Source of the DNA: JAJFIE01 sp964344255
GTDB lineage: Bacteria > Pseudomonadota > Alphaproteobacteria > Rhodospirillales > Casp-alpha2
Length of the DNA: 64,000 nucleotides
Direction: 5' to 3'
Assembly: GCA_964344255.1 (NCBI GenBank)
Contig: CAYFMQ010000011.1
Coordinates: 47,974 to 111,973, forward strand
Shown here: positions 33,949 to 42,966 of the stretch, one piece after another
Layout: the number at the start of each line of letters is the position of its first letter
How positions within the stretch are numbered: position 1 is the first letter of the stretch
The notes under the pieces: generated by a model
What the model was told of the DNA's origin: nothing
Seen by the model: the letters and a program-made list of their open reading frames with translations, nothing else
Database searches by the model: none
Program-made: the position numbers and the translations under genes

Positions 33949-34983
33949 ATGAAGATTCCCGCCACAGTCATTACGGGATTTTTAGGGGCCGGCAAAACCA
34001 CGGCCATCCGTCATTTGCTGGAAAACGCAAACGGAACGCGTATCGCATTGATCATCAATGAATTTGGTGATCTCGGTATCGACCGTGAAGTTCTGACCGG
34101 ATGCGGCATCGAGGACTGCCAGGATGATGACATCATGGAATTGGCCAACGGGTGTATTTGCTGTACCGTCGCCGACGATTTCCTGCCGACGATGGAGGCG
34201 CTGATCAACCGGGATAATCCGCCGGACCATATCGTGATCGAAACCTCCGGGCTTGCCTTGCCCAAGCCTCTCGTCAAAGCCTTCAACTGGCCGGAAATCC
34301 GCGCCCGTGTCACCGTCGATGGCGTTATCGCGGTCGTCGATGCGCCTGCTGTGGCCGCCGGGCAATTTGCCGATGACCCGGATGCCGTTCAGGAAATTCG
34401 CGAGCTTGACGACATGCTGGATCACGATTCGCCGCTGGAAGAAGTGTTCGAAGACCAACTCCATTGCGCCGATATCGTTGTGCTCAACAAATCCGACCTG
34501 CTTGAAAGGGAAGAGCTCGATCGGGTACAGGGGGATTTGTCCGATGCCGTCCAACCCGGCGTGAAGGTGATTCCGACACGTCATGGGCAGATAGACGTAT
34601 CTGTCCTTCTGGGCGTTGAAGCCGGTGTGGAAGACGTTATTGATTCGCGGTGGTCGCATCATGACGATGAGGACGGTGAGCACGATCATGACGATTTCGA
34701 TACCATCGTCGTTGCTCTTTCCGATCTGGATGACCCGCATGTTCTGGAAGAACGAATCAGGGAGGTCGCCGCTTCCCATGACATATTGCGCGTCAAGGGA
34801 TTCGTCCATGTGCCGGGGAAACCCATGCGCCATGTCGTTCAGGCTGTCGGAAGCCGGGTGCAGCGCTATTTCGACCGTGAATGGCGTGATGACGAAAACC
34901 GCGAAAGCCGCCTTGTCGTCATCGGCCAGACGGGGTTTGATCGAGATGCCGTAACAGCCGCCCTTCAGGGAATGGCGTCTTAA
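33949..34983 (+). CDS. cobW: Cobalamin biosynthesis GTPase CobW (COG0523 metallochaperone)
   Basis: A 344-residue G3E GTPase. The P-loop is GFLGAGKTT, the metal-binding CxCC motif is in NGCICCTVAD, and the later GTPase motif LNKSDLLE is present. A His/Asp-rich stretch (SHHDDEDGEHDHDDFD, near residues 238-253) precedes the C-terminal CobW_C domain and probably binds metal. CobW proteins are thought to deliver cobalt or to act with CobN; placement directly before cobN fits. It starts 7 bp after cobU. Confidence 0.95.
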   Translation: MKIPATVITGFLGAGKTTAIRHLLENANGTRIALIINEFGDLGIDREVLTGCGIEDCQDDDIMELANGCICCTVADDFLPTMEALINRDNPPDHIVIETSGLALPKPLVKAFNWPEIRARVTVDGVIAVVDAPAVAAGQFADDPDAVQEIRELDDMLDHDSPLEEVFEDQLHCADIVVLNKSDLLEREELDRVQGDLSDAVQPGVKVIPTRHGQIDVSVLLGVEAGVEDVIDSRWSHHDDEDGEHDHDDFDTIVVALSDLDDPHVLEERIREVAASHDILRVKGFVHVPGKPMRHVVQAVGSRVQRYFDREWRDDENRESRLVVIGQTGFDRDAVTAALQGMAS

Positions 34984-35014
34984 AGACGAACAGCGGAAAA
35001 CAGGATCAGGCCAT

Positions 35015-38000
35015 ATGCATTTGCTGGCGGCACAACCGGGATCAGTATCCGATGGGTCGGAGGCCGTCGATCTCGGCCAGACACCGGGTGATATCGTTAT
35101 CCTGTCCGCCGCCGACACGGAGCTGTCACTACTGGCACATGCTGTTGCTAAAGCGCAGGACGGGACGGCTGGTTCACAGGTTGATTTCCCGAGTGTTCGC
35201 CTGGCAAACATCCTTCACCTCGGCCATAACATGTCGGTCGATCTCTATGTTGAGGATATTATCCGTCACGCCAAGCTGGTTATCGTCCGGTTGCTCGGTG
35301 GTCGTGGGTACTGGCCCTATGGCGTCGAGCAGATCGCAGGAGTTTGCCGTGAGAACAACATCCCTGTCGCATTCCTGCCAGGGGATGACCAGCCGGACGC
35401 CGAGTTGATGGGCTTCAGTAGCCTGGACGGGGAAAGCGTTCACCGGCTGTGGCAATACTGTATTCATGGTGGCGCAGAAAACGCTCTTTCTTTTATAGGC
35501 TACGCCGCATCCCTGATTGGTGTCGATACTGAGTGGCAGGAGCCAAAGCCGCTGGTCCGTGCCGGGTTGTACTGGCCGGGCGAGATCATGCCGGACTTAG
35601 GTGTCCTAAAACAGCACTGGCACCAGGATCAACCGGTTGTTGCTGTCGTCTTTTACCGCGCCCTGGTCCAGGCCGGGAACACAGGCGTGGTTGATGCGTT
35701 GATCGGCGCGCTCGATGTGGTCGGCCTGAACGCGCTACCGGTATTTGCTCAAAGCCTGAAAGACCCCGTCGCAGCCGCAATCCTCGAAGAACTGATGGCG
35801 TCCGAACCGCCTTCGGTAATACTGAATGCTACAGGTTTCGCCGTTTCCGCGCCTGGTGCGGAAAGATCGGCAACGCCTTTTGACGGTCCTGATTGTCCCG
35901 TTCTCCAGGTCGTATTTTCCGGCGGCAACGAGGAAACGTGGCGAAATGGAACAACTGGGCTTGGCGCGCGTGATATCGCCATGAACGTGGCCCTGCCCGA
36001 GGTGGATGGCCGCATATTCACCAGGGCGGTTTCCTTCAAGGGCAGCACGCGGCGCGACCTCCTGACCGAAACGGATATTGTAGCTTATGAGCCGGTGGCC
36101 GACCGGATCGGATTTGTGGCCGAACTGGCGCTAAATTGGGCGCGGTTGCGTGGGAAGGCCGTACAGGACCGACGTGTTGCGCTTATCCTTGCAAACTACC
36201 CGAACCGGGACGGCAGGCTGGGAAACGGCGTCGGGCTTGATACGCCGGCCGGCAGTATCGTTGCCCTGAACGGCCTTGCAGATGCCGGCTACGGCGTTGC
36301 CGATATTCCTGCTGATGGGGAAGCGCTTGTACGCCATTTGATGGCCGGTCCGACCAATGACATCTCGGCCCTCGATAGGCGTGAGGTTCGCGAAACCGTT
36401 TCCATGGCTGATTACCAGCTATTTTTCTCTTCGCTGCCTGAGGCCGTTCAATCAGCGGTTACGGAGCGCTGGGGCGTACCGGAAACCGATCCTTTCTTCC
36501 GGGCGGGCGAGGTCGATTGCGGCGTCTTCCTGATCCCTGCCTTCTGCTGCGGTAATGTCGCCATCGGGCTACAACCGGCGCGTGGTTATAATATCGATCC
36601 GGTTGAAAGCTATCACTCTCCCGACCTAGTGCCTCCCCATAACTACTTTGCTTTCTATCTCTGGGTGCGCCAGTCCTTCGGTGCGGATGCCGTCATCCAG
36701 ATGGGCAAACACGGCAACATGGAATGGCTACCCGGCAAGGCACTGGCGCTGTCTTCGGAATGTTTCCCGGAAGCTGTCTTCGGCGCCATTCCCCATCTGT
36801 ATCCGTTTATTGTCAATGATCCCGGCGAGGGAACTCAGGCAAAACGTCGATCCGCCGCCGTGATCATCGATCACCTGACGCCACCGCTGACCCGGGCGGA
36901 AAGTTACGGCCCGCTTAGGGATCTGGAGCAACTAGTTGATGAATATTATGAAGCTTCAGGCGTTGATCCCCGGCGACTCAAGGTTCTGAAGCAGGAAATT
37001 CTCGAATTGTGCAATGCCACAGGCGTTGGAGTCGATTGCGGTATTTCCGAGGGCGAAGACGAGGAATCAGCGCTCAAGAAACTGGATAATTACCTGTGCG
37101 AACTGAAAGAACTGCAAATCCGTGACGGGCTTCATGTTTTCGGCAAAAGCCCTGAGGGCGATCAATTAACGGATTTGCTGGTTGCGCTGGCCCGGGTTCC
37201 GCGCGGTAAGGGAGAAGACGGCGATGCCTCCCTCTTGCGGGCGTTGGCCGATGATCTGGGGCTTTCGCAAGATGGCTTCGATCCGTTGGACTGCGTCATG
37301 GCGGACCCCTGGGCGGGATCAAAGCCGGACCTTCTGGTGGACGTGATTATTGATGAGCCCTGGCGTACGGCAGGGGATACGGTCGAAAGGCTGGAAGCCC
37401 TCTCTCGCCTGCTTGTATCCGGCGCGTGTGAGCCGGACAAAGCATGGCGGGCGACAATTGCCGTACTGGACGCCATCAAGGCACAGATCAGGCCCGGCGT
37501 CCTGGCCTGCGGCGAAAAGGAACTGGAAGGCCTGCTCACAGGCCTGGACGGACGCTTTGTCGATCCCGGTTCGTCCGGTGCGCCGACGCGGGGGAGGCCG
37601 GATGTCCTGCCGACAGGGCGTAACTTTTATTCAGTCGATACCAGAACCGTTCCGACCCCGGCGGCCTGGACGCTGGGGTGGAAGTCGGCCGACCTGCTGG
37701 TTGAGACTTACCGTCAGGAGCACGGCGACTGGCCCCGCGCCATGGCGATCAGCGCATGGGGCACCTCCAACATGCGGACAGGCGGCGATGATATTGCCCA
37801 GGCGTTAGCGCTCATGGGTGTGCGGCCGACGTGGGATTCGGCCTCACGGCGGGTCACCGGATTCGAGGTTTTACCCATATCCGTACTGAGTCGCCCACGC
37901 GTCGATGTGACACTCCGGGTTTCAGGATTCTTCCGGGACGCTTTCCCGGCGCTAATCGATCTGGTGGACTCAGCGGTTCGCGCCGTTTCCGAGCTGGACG

Positions 38001-38794
38001 AGGCCGAGGCGGAAAACCCCCTTGCCGCCCGTGTTTGCTCGGATGCCCTGTCGTTGCAGGCCGGCGGTATTGAGGAAGCTGAGGCGCGAAAGCGGGCCGG
38101 CTTCCGTGTCTTCGGGTCTATGCCTGGCGCCTACGGCGCTGGCCTGCAAGCCCTGATCGATGAAAAGGGCTGGGAAACCGATGCCGATCTGGCAAAAGCT
38201 TACGTTGCCTGGGGCGGGTATGCCTATGGCGCAGGACACAGTGGCGAAAGCGCACACGGTCTGTTCGAATCCCGTCTGAAACGCGTGGATGCCGTCATCC
38301 AGAACCAGGACAACCGGGAACACGACATTCTTGATTCTGACGATTACTACCAGTTCGAGGGTGGCATTACGGCAGCCGTCCGTGTGCTTTCCGGCACGCA
38401 GCCTAGCGTCTACCACAATGATCACTCCCGGCCCGAAAGCCCGAGGGTCAAGACCCTGGAAGATGAGATCGGACGTATCGTCCGCGCTCGCGTGGTCAAC
38501 CCGAAATGGATCGATGGCGTCATGCGTCATGGCTACAAGGGTGCTTTTGAAATGGCGGCTACGGTCGATTACCTGTTCGCATTCGCTGCGACGGCCCGAT
38601 GTGTGAAAGACCACCATTTCGATGCAGTTTACGAGGCCTATCTTGAAAATGACGCTGTTCGTGACTTTATTCGCAAACACAATCCGGCGGCGTTGAAGGA
38701 AATGATTGACCGTTTATGTGAAGCGCAGGACCGGGGCTTGTGGCGACCCCGGCGCAATGATACCCGTGAACGTCTGGACCAGATCGCGGCATAA
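35015..38794 (+). CDS. cobN: Cobaltochelatase large subunit CobN
   Basis: A 1259-residue protein homologous to the magnesium-chelatase H subunit. In the aerobic route CobN inserts Co2+ into hydrogenobyrinic acid a,c-diamide together with AAA+ partners, which are not in this window. Diagnostic blocks are VQMGKHGNMEWLPGKALAL, the HNYFAFYLWVRQ segment, AISAWGTSNMRTGGDD and the C-terminal YNPKWIDGVM-like VNPKWIDGVMRHGYKGAFEM. Full length for the family, one uninterrupted frame. It lies 31 bp after cobW and 52 bp before cobO. Confidence 0.95.
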   Translation: MHLLAAQPGSVSDGSEAVDLGQTPGDIVILSAADTELSLLAHAVAKAQDGTAGSQVDFPSVRLANILHLGHNMSVDLYVEDIIRHAKLVIVRLLGGRGYWPYGVEQIAGVCRENNIPVAFLPGDDQPDAELMGFSSLDGESVHRLWQYCIHGGAENALSFIGYAASLIGVDTEWQEPKPLVRAGLYWPGEIMPDLGVLKQHWHQDQPVVAVVFYRALVQAGNTGVVDALIGALDVVGLNALPVFAQSLKDPVAAAILEELMASEPPSVILNATGFAVSAPGAERSATPFDGPDCPVLQVVFSGGNEETWRNGTTGLGARDIAMNVALPEVDGRIFTRAVSFKGSTRRDLLTETDIVAYEPVADRIGFVAELALNWARLRGKAVQDRRVALILANYPNRDGRLGNGVGLDTPAGSIVALNGLADAGYGVADIPADGEALVRHLMAGPTNDISALDRREVRETVSMADYQLFFSSLPEAVQSAVTERWGVPETDPFFRAGEVDCGVFLIPAFCCGNVAIGLQPARGYNIDPVESYHSPDLVPPHNYFAFYLWVRQSFGADAVIQMGKHGNMEWLPGKALALSSECFPEAVFGAIPHLYPFIVNDPGEGTQAKRRSAAVIIDHLTPPLTRAESYGPLRDLEQLVDEYYEASGVDPRRLKVLKQEILELCNATGVGVDCGISEGEDEESALKKLDNYLCELKELQIRDGLHVFGKSPEGDQLTDLLVALARVPRGKGEDGDASLLRALADDLGLSQDGFDPLDCVMADPWAGSKPDLLVDVIIDEPWRTAGDTVERLEALSRLLVSGACEPDKAWRATIAVLDAIKAQIRPGVLACGEKELEGLLTGLDGRFVDPGSSGAPTRGRPDVLPTGRNFYSVDTRTVPTPAAWTLGWKSADLLVETYRQEHGDWPRAMAISAWGTSNMRTGGDDIAQALALMGVRPTWDSASRRVTGFEVLPISVLSRPRVDVTLRVSGFFRDAFPALIDLVDSAVRAVSELDEAEAENPLAARVCSDALSLQAGGIEEAEARKRAGFRVFGSMPGAYGAGLQALIDEKGWETDADLAKAYVAWGGYAYGAGHSGESAHGLFESRLKRVDAVIQNQDNREHDILDSDDYYQFEGGITAAVRVLSGTQPSVYHNDHSRPESPRVKTLEDEIGRIVRARVVNPKWIDGVMRHGYKGAFEMAATVDYLFAFAATARCVKDHHFDAVYEAYLENDAVRDFIRKHNPAALKEMIDRLCEAQDRGLWRPRRNDTRERLDQIAA

Positions 38795-38814
38795 GGCTTT
38801 GAAACGAATGACAG

Positions 38815-38842
38815 GGATCAAGGGAGTAGGATCAAGGGAGTA
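38815..38842 (+). repeat. Tandem 14-bp repeat carrying the cobO ribosome binding site
   Basis: GGATCAAGGGAGTA occurs twice back to back (38815-38828 and 38829-38842). Each copy contains AAGGGAG, so cobO has two Shine-Dalgarno-like sites; the second is about 6-7 bp before the ATG at 38847. Confidence 0.85.
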
Positions 38843-38846
38843 AAAG

Positions 38847-39464
38847 ATGGCTGACATGGATGAAGAAGAACTGAACCGCCGCCATGCGGAAAAAATGAAG
38901 AAGAAAAAAGCCGCGCGGGACAAGATCATTGCGACCAAGACCATCGAAAAGGGCTTGCTGATGGTCCATACCGGCAAGGGCAAGGGCAAGTCCACCGCAG
39001 CCATGGGTCTTGCGGCACGCGCCATCGGCAACGGCATGAAGGTGGGCATTATCCAGTTCGTCAAAGGCGTCTGGGAAACCGGCGAGCGTGTGGTGCTGGA
39101 GAAGTTTCCGGACCTGTGCGTGATGAAGGCCATGGGAGACGGTTTTACCTGGGAAACGCAGGACAGGGAAAGGGATCTGGCGGCGGCGCGCCAGGCCTGG
39201 GATACGGCGAAGAAAATGATGGCCGATCCCAGTTTCGACCTGGTTATCCTCGATGAACTGAACATCGTTCTCCGCTATGACAACCTGCCTCTCGATGAGG
39301 TCCTCGACACATTCCGGAGTAAGCGCGATATGCTGCATGTGGTCGTAACCGGCCGCAACGCCAAGGACGAACTGATCGAGATTGCCGACCTGGTTACCGA
39401 GATGACACAGATAAAGCACCCCTTCCGATCCGGCGTGAAAGCCCAGAAGGGGATCGAGTTTTAA
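38847..39464 (+). CDS. cobO: Cob(I)yrinic acid a,c-diamide adenosyltransferase
   Basis: A 205-residue CobA/CobO-type enzyme that transfers the 5'-deoxyadenosyl group from ATP to cob(I)alamin-type corrinoids. The modified P-loop MVHTGKGKGKSTAAMG is near residues 34-49; VGIIQFVKGVWETGE, the W in FTWETQD, and VILDELNIVLRY are typical. The charged, Lys-rich N-terminus is a little longer than usual. Two copies of its ribosome binding site precede the gene. Confidence 0.95.
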   Translation: MADMDEEELNRRHAEKMKKKKAARDKIIATKTIEKGLLMVHTGKGKGKSTAAMGLAARAIGNGMKVGIIQFVKGVWETGERVVLEKFPDLCVMKAMGDGFTWETQDRERDLAAARQAWDTAKKMMADPSFDLVILDELNIVLRYDNLPLDEVLDTFRSKRDMLHVVVTGRNAKDELIEIADLVTEMTQIKHPFRSGVKAQKGIEF

Positions 39465-39601
39465 GCTTTCGCTTTGCGACGAAGTCTGGACGAACCCCGG
39501 TCAATGGATAAAAAAACCAATATCGGGATTGTTAGGATAGTCAGGCGTATCCGGAATAGGTTAGATTGTTCAGGCGTTCGTCATACGGTGGCAGAAAAAA
39601 C

Positions 39602-40300
39602 ATGAATGGTTTGAAGAATCTATCGCACCTGTACGCTCTTGTCGGTGTTCTTTTTATTTTGACACTGGGTGGGTGCACGCAATTTACCGGGGCGCCCTCC
39701 AAGGCTGCGCCCATGTTGATTGAAGGAGCCCAGGAGACTCTTGCGCATTTTCGCGGGACTCCGGATCTGGATGTCATCGACGAACTTATCCCCGATGCCG
39801 CTGGCGTCATGATTCTGCCAAGCGTCATCAAGGCGGGGCTTTTCGGAGCAGCTGAAGCCGGTACCGGCGTGCTGCTCGCCAAGACGCCTGACGGGTGGAG
39901 CTATCCTGCCTTCTATATGCTGGCGGCTGGCAGCATCGGATTCCAGGTCGGCCTGCAGGAAACCGAGGTTATCCTGATTATCCGCAATCTGGGCGCGTTG
40001 AATGCCATTGTTGAGCACCAAGCGAAACTGGGTGCTGATTTTGGCATTACGATCGGCTGGAAAGGCATTGGCTTTGAAGGCTCAACAACCACTAATGTCG
40101 GCGCGGATATCATCGCCGTGGTTGGCCCCGGCATGGGCGTTTATGGCGGTGTATCCTTGGAAGGCGCGGCGCTGGTCCGCCGTACGGACCTGAACGAGGC
40201 CTTCTATGGCGAGGGCACACTCCCGGGCGAAATTATTTTCGATGGCACGCGAACCAATCCTGTAGCGGATCCTTTACGGGCCGTGATTTCGCCCCGCTGA
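39602..40300 (+). CDS. SYLF-domain (YSC84-like) lipoprotein
   Basis: A 232-residue protein starting at ATG 39602. The N-terminus is a lipoprotein signal with lipobox LTLGGC (Cys near residue 25). The mature part matches the SYLF/Ysc84 lipid-binding domain: PDAAGVMILPSVIKAGLFGAAEAGTGVLLAK, then WSYPAFYMLAAGSIGFQVG and a GADIIAVVGPGMGVYGGVSLEGA block. In eukaryotes this domain binds phosphoinositides; bacterial roles are unclear. Its place between cobO and cobQ is unusual; it may be an unrelated insertion or link to corrinoid handling at the envelope. An upstream in-frame ATG-like codon at 39566 is unlikely. Confidence 0.85.
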   Translation: MNGLKNLSHLYALVGVLFILTLGGCTQFTGAPSKAAPMLIEGAQETLAHFRGTPDLDVIDELIPDAAGVMILPSVIKAGLFGAAEAGTGVLLAKTPDGWSYPAFYMLAAGSIGFQVGLQETEVILIIRNLGALNAIVEHQAKLGADFGITIGWKGIGFEGSTTTNVGADIIAVVGPGMGVYGGVSLEGAALVRRTDLNEAFYGEGTLPGEIIFDGTRTNPVADPLRAVISPR

Positions 40301-40319
40301 TTTACGGACTGTCTCCCTA

Positions 40320-41828
40320 ATGCCCAGCGCTTGCAGCCGTGCTCCCGCCATCATGTTCCAGGGCACAGGCTCTGACGTGGGGAAGTCGCTGCTGGTGGCC
40401 GGCCTGTGCCGGGCATACAAGAAGCGCGGCCTTTCCGTCGCACCGTTCAAGCCGCAAAACATGTCCAATAATGCGGCTGTAACCATCGAAGGCGGGGAGA
40501 TAGGCCGAGCCCAGGCGTTACAGGCGCGCGCCGCCGGCCGACGGCCGAGCGTTCACATGAACCCGGTCCTGCTGAAACCGCAATCGGAGACCGGTTCCCA
40601 GGTCATCGTGCAGGGCGACATCGAGGCGACGGCAAAGGCGCGTGACTATTACAAGCTGAAACCGACCCTGTTGCCTCGCGTGCTTGAAAGCTTTGATACG
40701 ATAAGTTCCGATGCCGATCTTGTTCTTGTCGAAGGGGCGGGCAGTGCTGCGGAGGTGAACTTGCGTAAGGGCGATATCGCCAATATGGGGTTCGCGCTCG
40801 AGGCCGATGTGCCTGTGATTTTTATCGGCGACATCGACCGTGGCGGCGTCATCGCCAGTTTTGTCGGTATCCATGAGCTGATTACTGAAGCGGAACGCGC
40901 ACTTGTACGGGGCGTTGTCGTCAACAAGTTTCGGGGCGACCCGGACCTGTTTACATCCGGGCTTGATCTGATACGGGAGAAAACCGGCTATCCGTCTCTC
41001 GGCGTGGTGCCCTATTTCCCCGATGCCCGCTTCCTGCCCAAGGAAGACGCCATGGCATTGGACAATCGTGATCAAATGCAATCTTCAAAGCAGGACAACC
41101 TGATCAGGGTTGCCGTTCCCCGTCTGCCGCGAATCGCCAATTTTGATGACCTGGACCCGCTTATGGCCGAGCCGGACGTCGAGGTTATCATTGTCGAGAT
41201 CGGCGAGGTCTTTCCTGGCGATGTGGACGTTGTGCTGATACCCGGCTCAAAAGCGACGCTATCCGATCTCAAGGCCTTGCGTGTACAAGGCTGGGACATC
41301 GATATTGCGGCCCACCGCCGCCGCGGCGGCATGGTGATCGGGCTGTGCGGCGGTTACCAGATGTTGGGCAGGACCATCGCCGATCCGAAAGGCATGGAAG
41401 GACCGCCCGGCAAGAATGAAGGCCTCGGCATGCTGGAAGTCGATACCGTTATGGGCGGCGATAAAACCCTGGTCGAGGTCGACGGAGCGGAAATATCCGG
41501 AAATCTGACGATTCATGGCTATGAAATGCATATCGGTGCGACATCAGGCACCGATTGTGAACGCCCCTGGTTTGTCCTGGATGCCGGGACATCCAGGGAA
41601 CGGCCAGAAGGGGCCGTTTCGGAAGATGGCCGGGTTCTCGGCAGTTATCTGCATGGAATTTTTGCCGCAGATGAGTTCAGGCATGCCTTCCTTGCACGTC
41701 TCAGGCAGGGACGGCACTCTGAAGTCGCCTATGAATTGACGATCGAAAAGACCCTCGACGCCCTGGCCGATCATCTTGAAAGGCACATGGACCTGGATGC
41801 GCTCCTCAAGGTAGCAAGTCGACCCTGA
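40320..41828 (+). CDS. cobQ: Cobyric acid synthase
   Basis: A 502-residue glutamine-dependent amidotransferase that amidates side chains b, d, e and g of adenosylcobyrinic acid a,c-diamide. The N-terminal dethiobiotin-synthetase-like domain starts MFQGTGSDVGKSLLVAGL and continues PFKPQNMSNNA. The C-terminal triad glutaminase domain has the catalytic Cys in IGLCGGYQMLG and the His in GSYLHGIF. The length and order are standard. It follows the SYLF gene by 19 bp and overlaps the convergent cobD end by 23 bp. Confidence 0.96.
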   Translation: MPSACSRAPAIMFQGTGSDVGKSLLVAGLCRAYKKRGLSVAPFKPQNMSNNAAVTIEGGEIGRAQALQARAAGRRPSVHMNPVLLKPQSETGSQVIVQGDIEATAKARDYYKLKPTLLPRVLESFDTISSDADLVLVEGAGSAAEVNLRKGDIANMGFALEADVPVIFIGDIDRGGVIASFVGIHELITEAERALVRGVVVNKFRGDPDLFTSGLDLIREKTGYPSLGVVPYFPDARFLPKEDAMALDNRDQMQSSKQDNLIRVAVPRLPRIANFDDLDPLMAEPDVEVIIVEIGEVFPGDVDVVLIPGSKATLSDLKALRVQGWDIDIAAHRRRGGMVIGLCGGYQMLGRTIADPKGMEGPPGKNEGLGMLEVDTVMGGDKTLVEVDGAEISGNLTIHGYEMHIGATSGTDCERPWFVLDAGTSRERPEGAVSEDGRVLGSYLHGIFAADEFRHAFLARLRQGRHSEVAYELTIEKTLDALADHLERHMDLDALLKVASRP

Positions 41829-42816
41829 GAAGGGTGAGGGCGGCTATCCAGGCGGCATTGATAAGACAAGCGACAGCGTAAAGATAGAGCGCCCGGCGAA
41901 TGTCCCGGTGCGTCGCCTTCGCCGTTCCGTCTCCGATCCAGCGGTCCTTAATCACCCGTTCGGAATATCGCCTGGGCCCGGCCAACGCCAGGTTCAGGGC
42001 GCCGGCCATGGCGCCTTCGGGCCAGCCGGCGTTCAGGGATTTGTGCTTGCCGGCATCGCGGAGCATGATCTTGAATGCCTGTACAGGGTTTGCTGTCGGC
42101 ACAAACAGGGATGCGAGCGCGATAAACAGGCCTGACAGCCGGGCAGGGATCAGGTTAACGATGTCGTCAATGCGTGCTGCGGAAAACCCGAAAGCCTGAT
42201 ACTTGGGTGTCTTGTGCCCGATCATTGAATCCATTGTGTTGATGGCTTTGTAGATAAGTAGTCCGGGGAACCCGAACAACACATACCAAAAGATCGGGGC
42301 GACGACCCCGTCGCTGAAATTTTCCGAAAGCGATTCGATTGCCGCCCGAGCAATGCCGTGATTGTCCAACTGCGTGGGGTCGCGTCCGACAATATGCGAT
42401 ACGGCTTCACGGCTTTCTTCGAGGTTCTCGCCCTTCAGAGAAATCCCGACCTTGCGGACGGCGTCAAACAGTGCGCGTTGTGTAATCAGGGTGACAATCA
42501 GCAGGAACTCGATAATCCAGCCCCATGGGTGGTTCTGGCTGAGCCACGCCACGCCAAACCCGATGGCACCGCATATGGCGACGACGATAACGACGGTAAT
42601 GAAACCCCTGACAGCCCGGTCCATCTGACTGCGTTTGTCGCGGTTGAGTTTTCTGTCCAGCAGGTCGATTAGACTGCCGATAATAACAACGGGGTGACGA
42701 ACGAACCTGAACACAAACTTGGCGCCGCCCACGTAGGCCTCGATCACCATAGCGAGCAATAATATGAGGAGCGGGTCAAAGCCGGCAGGGCCGCGAATCA
42801 TGTCTAAGCCAAACAT
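41806..42816 (-). CDS. cobD: Adenosylcobinamide-phosphate synthase CobD/CbiB
   Basis: A 336-residue inner-membrane protein that attaches aminopropanol phosphate to cobyric acid. I start at ATG 42816 (MFGLDMIRGP); the open frame to 43317 lies antisense to the TPR gene. Signatures include LLLAMVIEAYVGG, the membrane segments around ITVVIVVAICGAIGFGVAWL, GRDPTQLDNHGIARAAIESLSENFSDGVVAPIFW in the conserved core, and MDSMIGHKTPKYQAFGFSAARIDD. About five hydrophobic segments. It is convergent with cobQ (23-bp overlap) and divergent from the TPR gene. Confidence 0.93.
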   Translation of the reverse strand: MFGLDMIRGPAGFDPLLILLLAMVIEAYVGGAKFVFRFVRHPVVIIGSLIDLLDRKLNRDKRSQMDRAVRGFITVVIVVAICGAIGFGVAWLSQNHPWGWIIEFLLIVTLITQRALFDAVRKVGISLKGENLEESREAVSHIVGRDPTQLDNHGIARAAIESLSENFSDGVVAPIFWYVLFGFPGLLIYKAINTMDSMIGHKTPKYQAFGFSAARIDDIVNLIPARLSGLFIALASLFVPTANPVQAFKIMLRDAGKHKSLNAGWPEGAMAGALNLALAGPRRYSERVIKDRWIGDGTAKATHRDIRRALYLYAVACLINAAWIAALTLLRVDLLP

Positions 42817-42966
42817 ACAAAGAGAATGCTGTTGGCGTGATCCCGCGTCAATGACGATCAGAATGATTATTGTGCATTCGCGATATTTTCCCGCCGTGCA
42901 AGGGAACATCTGCCCAATACGCGCTGCATGTCGTATAAGTATGGATTCGGTATAGCTTGTCCATAA

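Noticed and set aside
33982..35211. 409-codon open frame on the minus strand opposite cobW and the start of cobN
   Set aside because: Antisense to two clear genes; its His/Asp-rich look is a mirror of the CobW acidic stretch.
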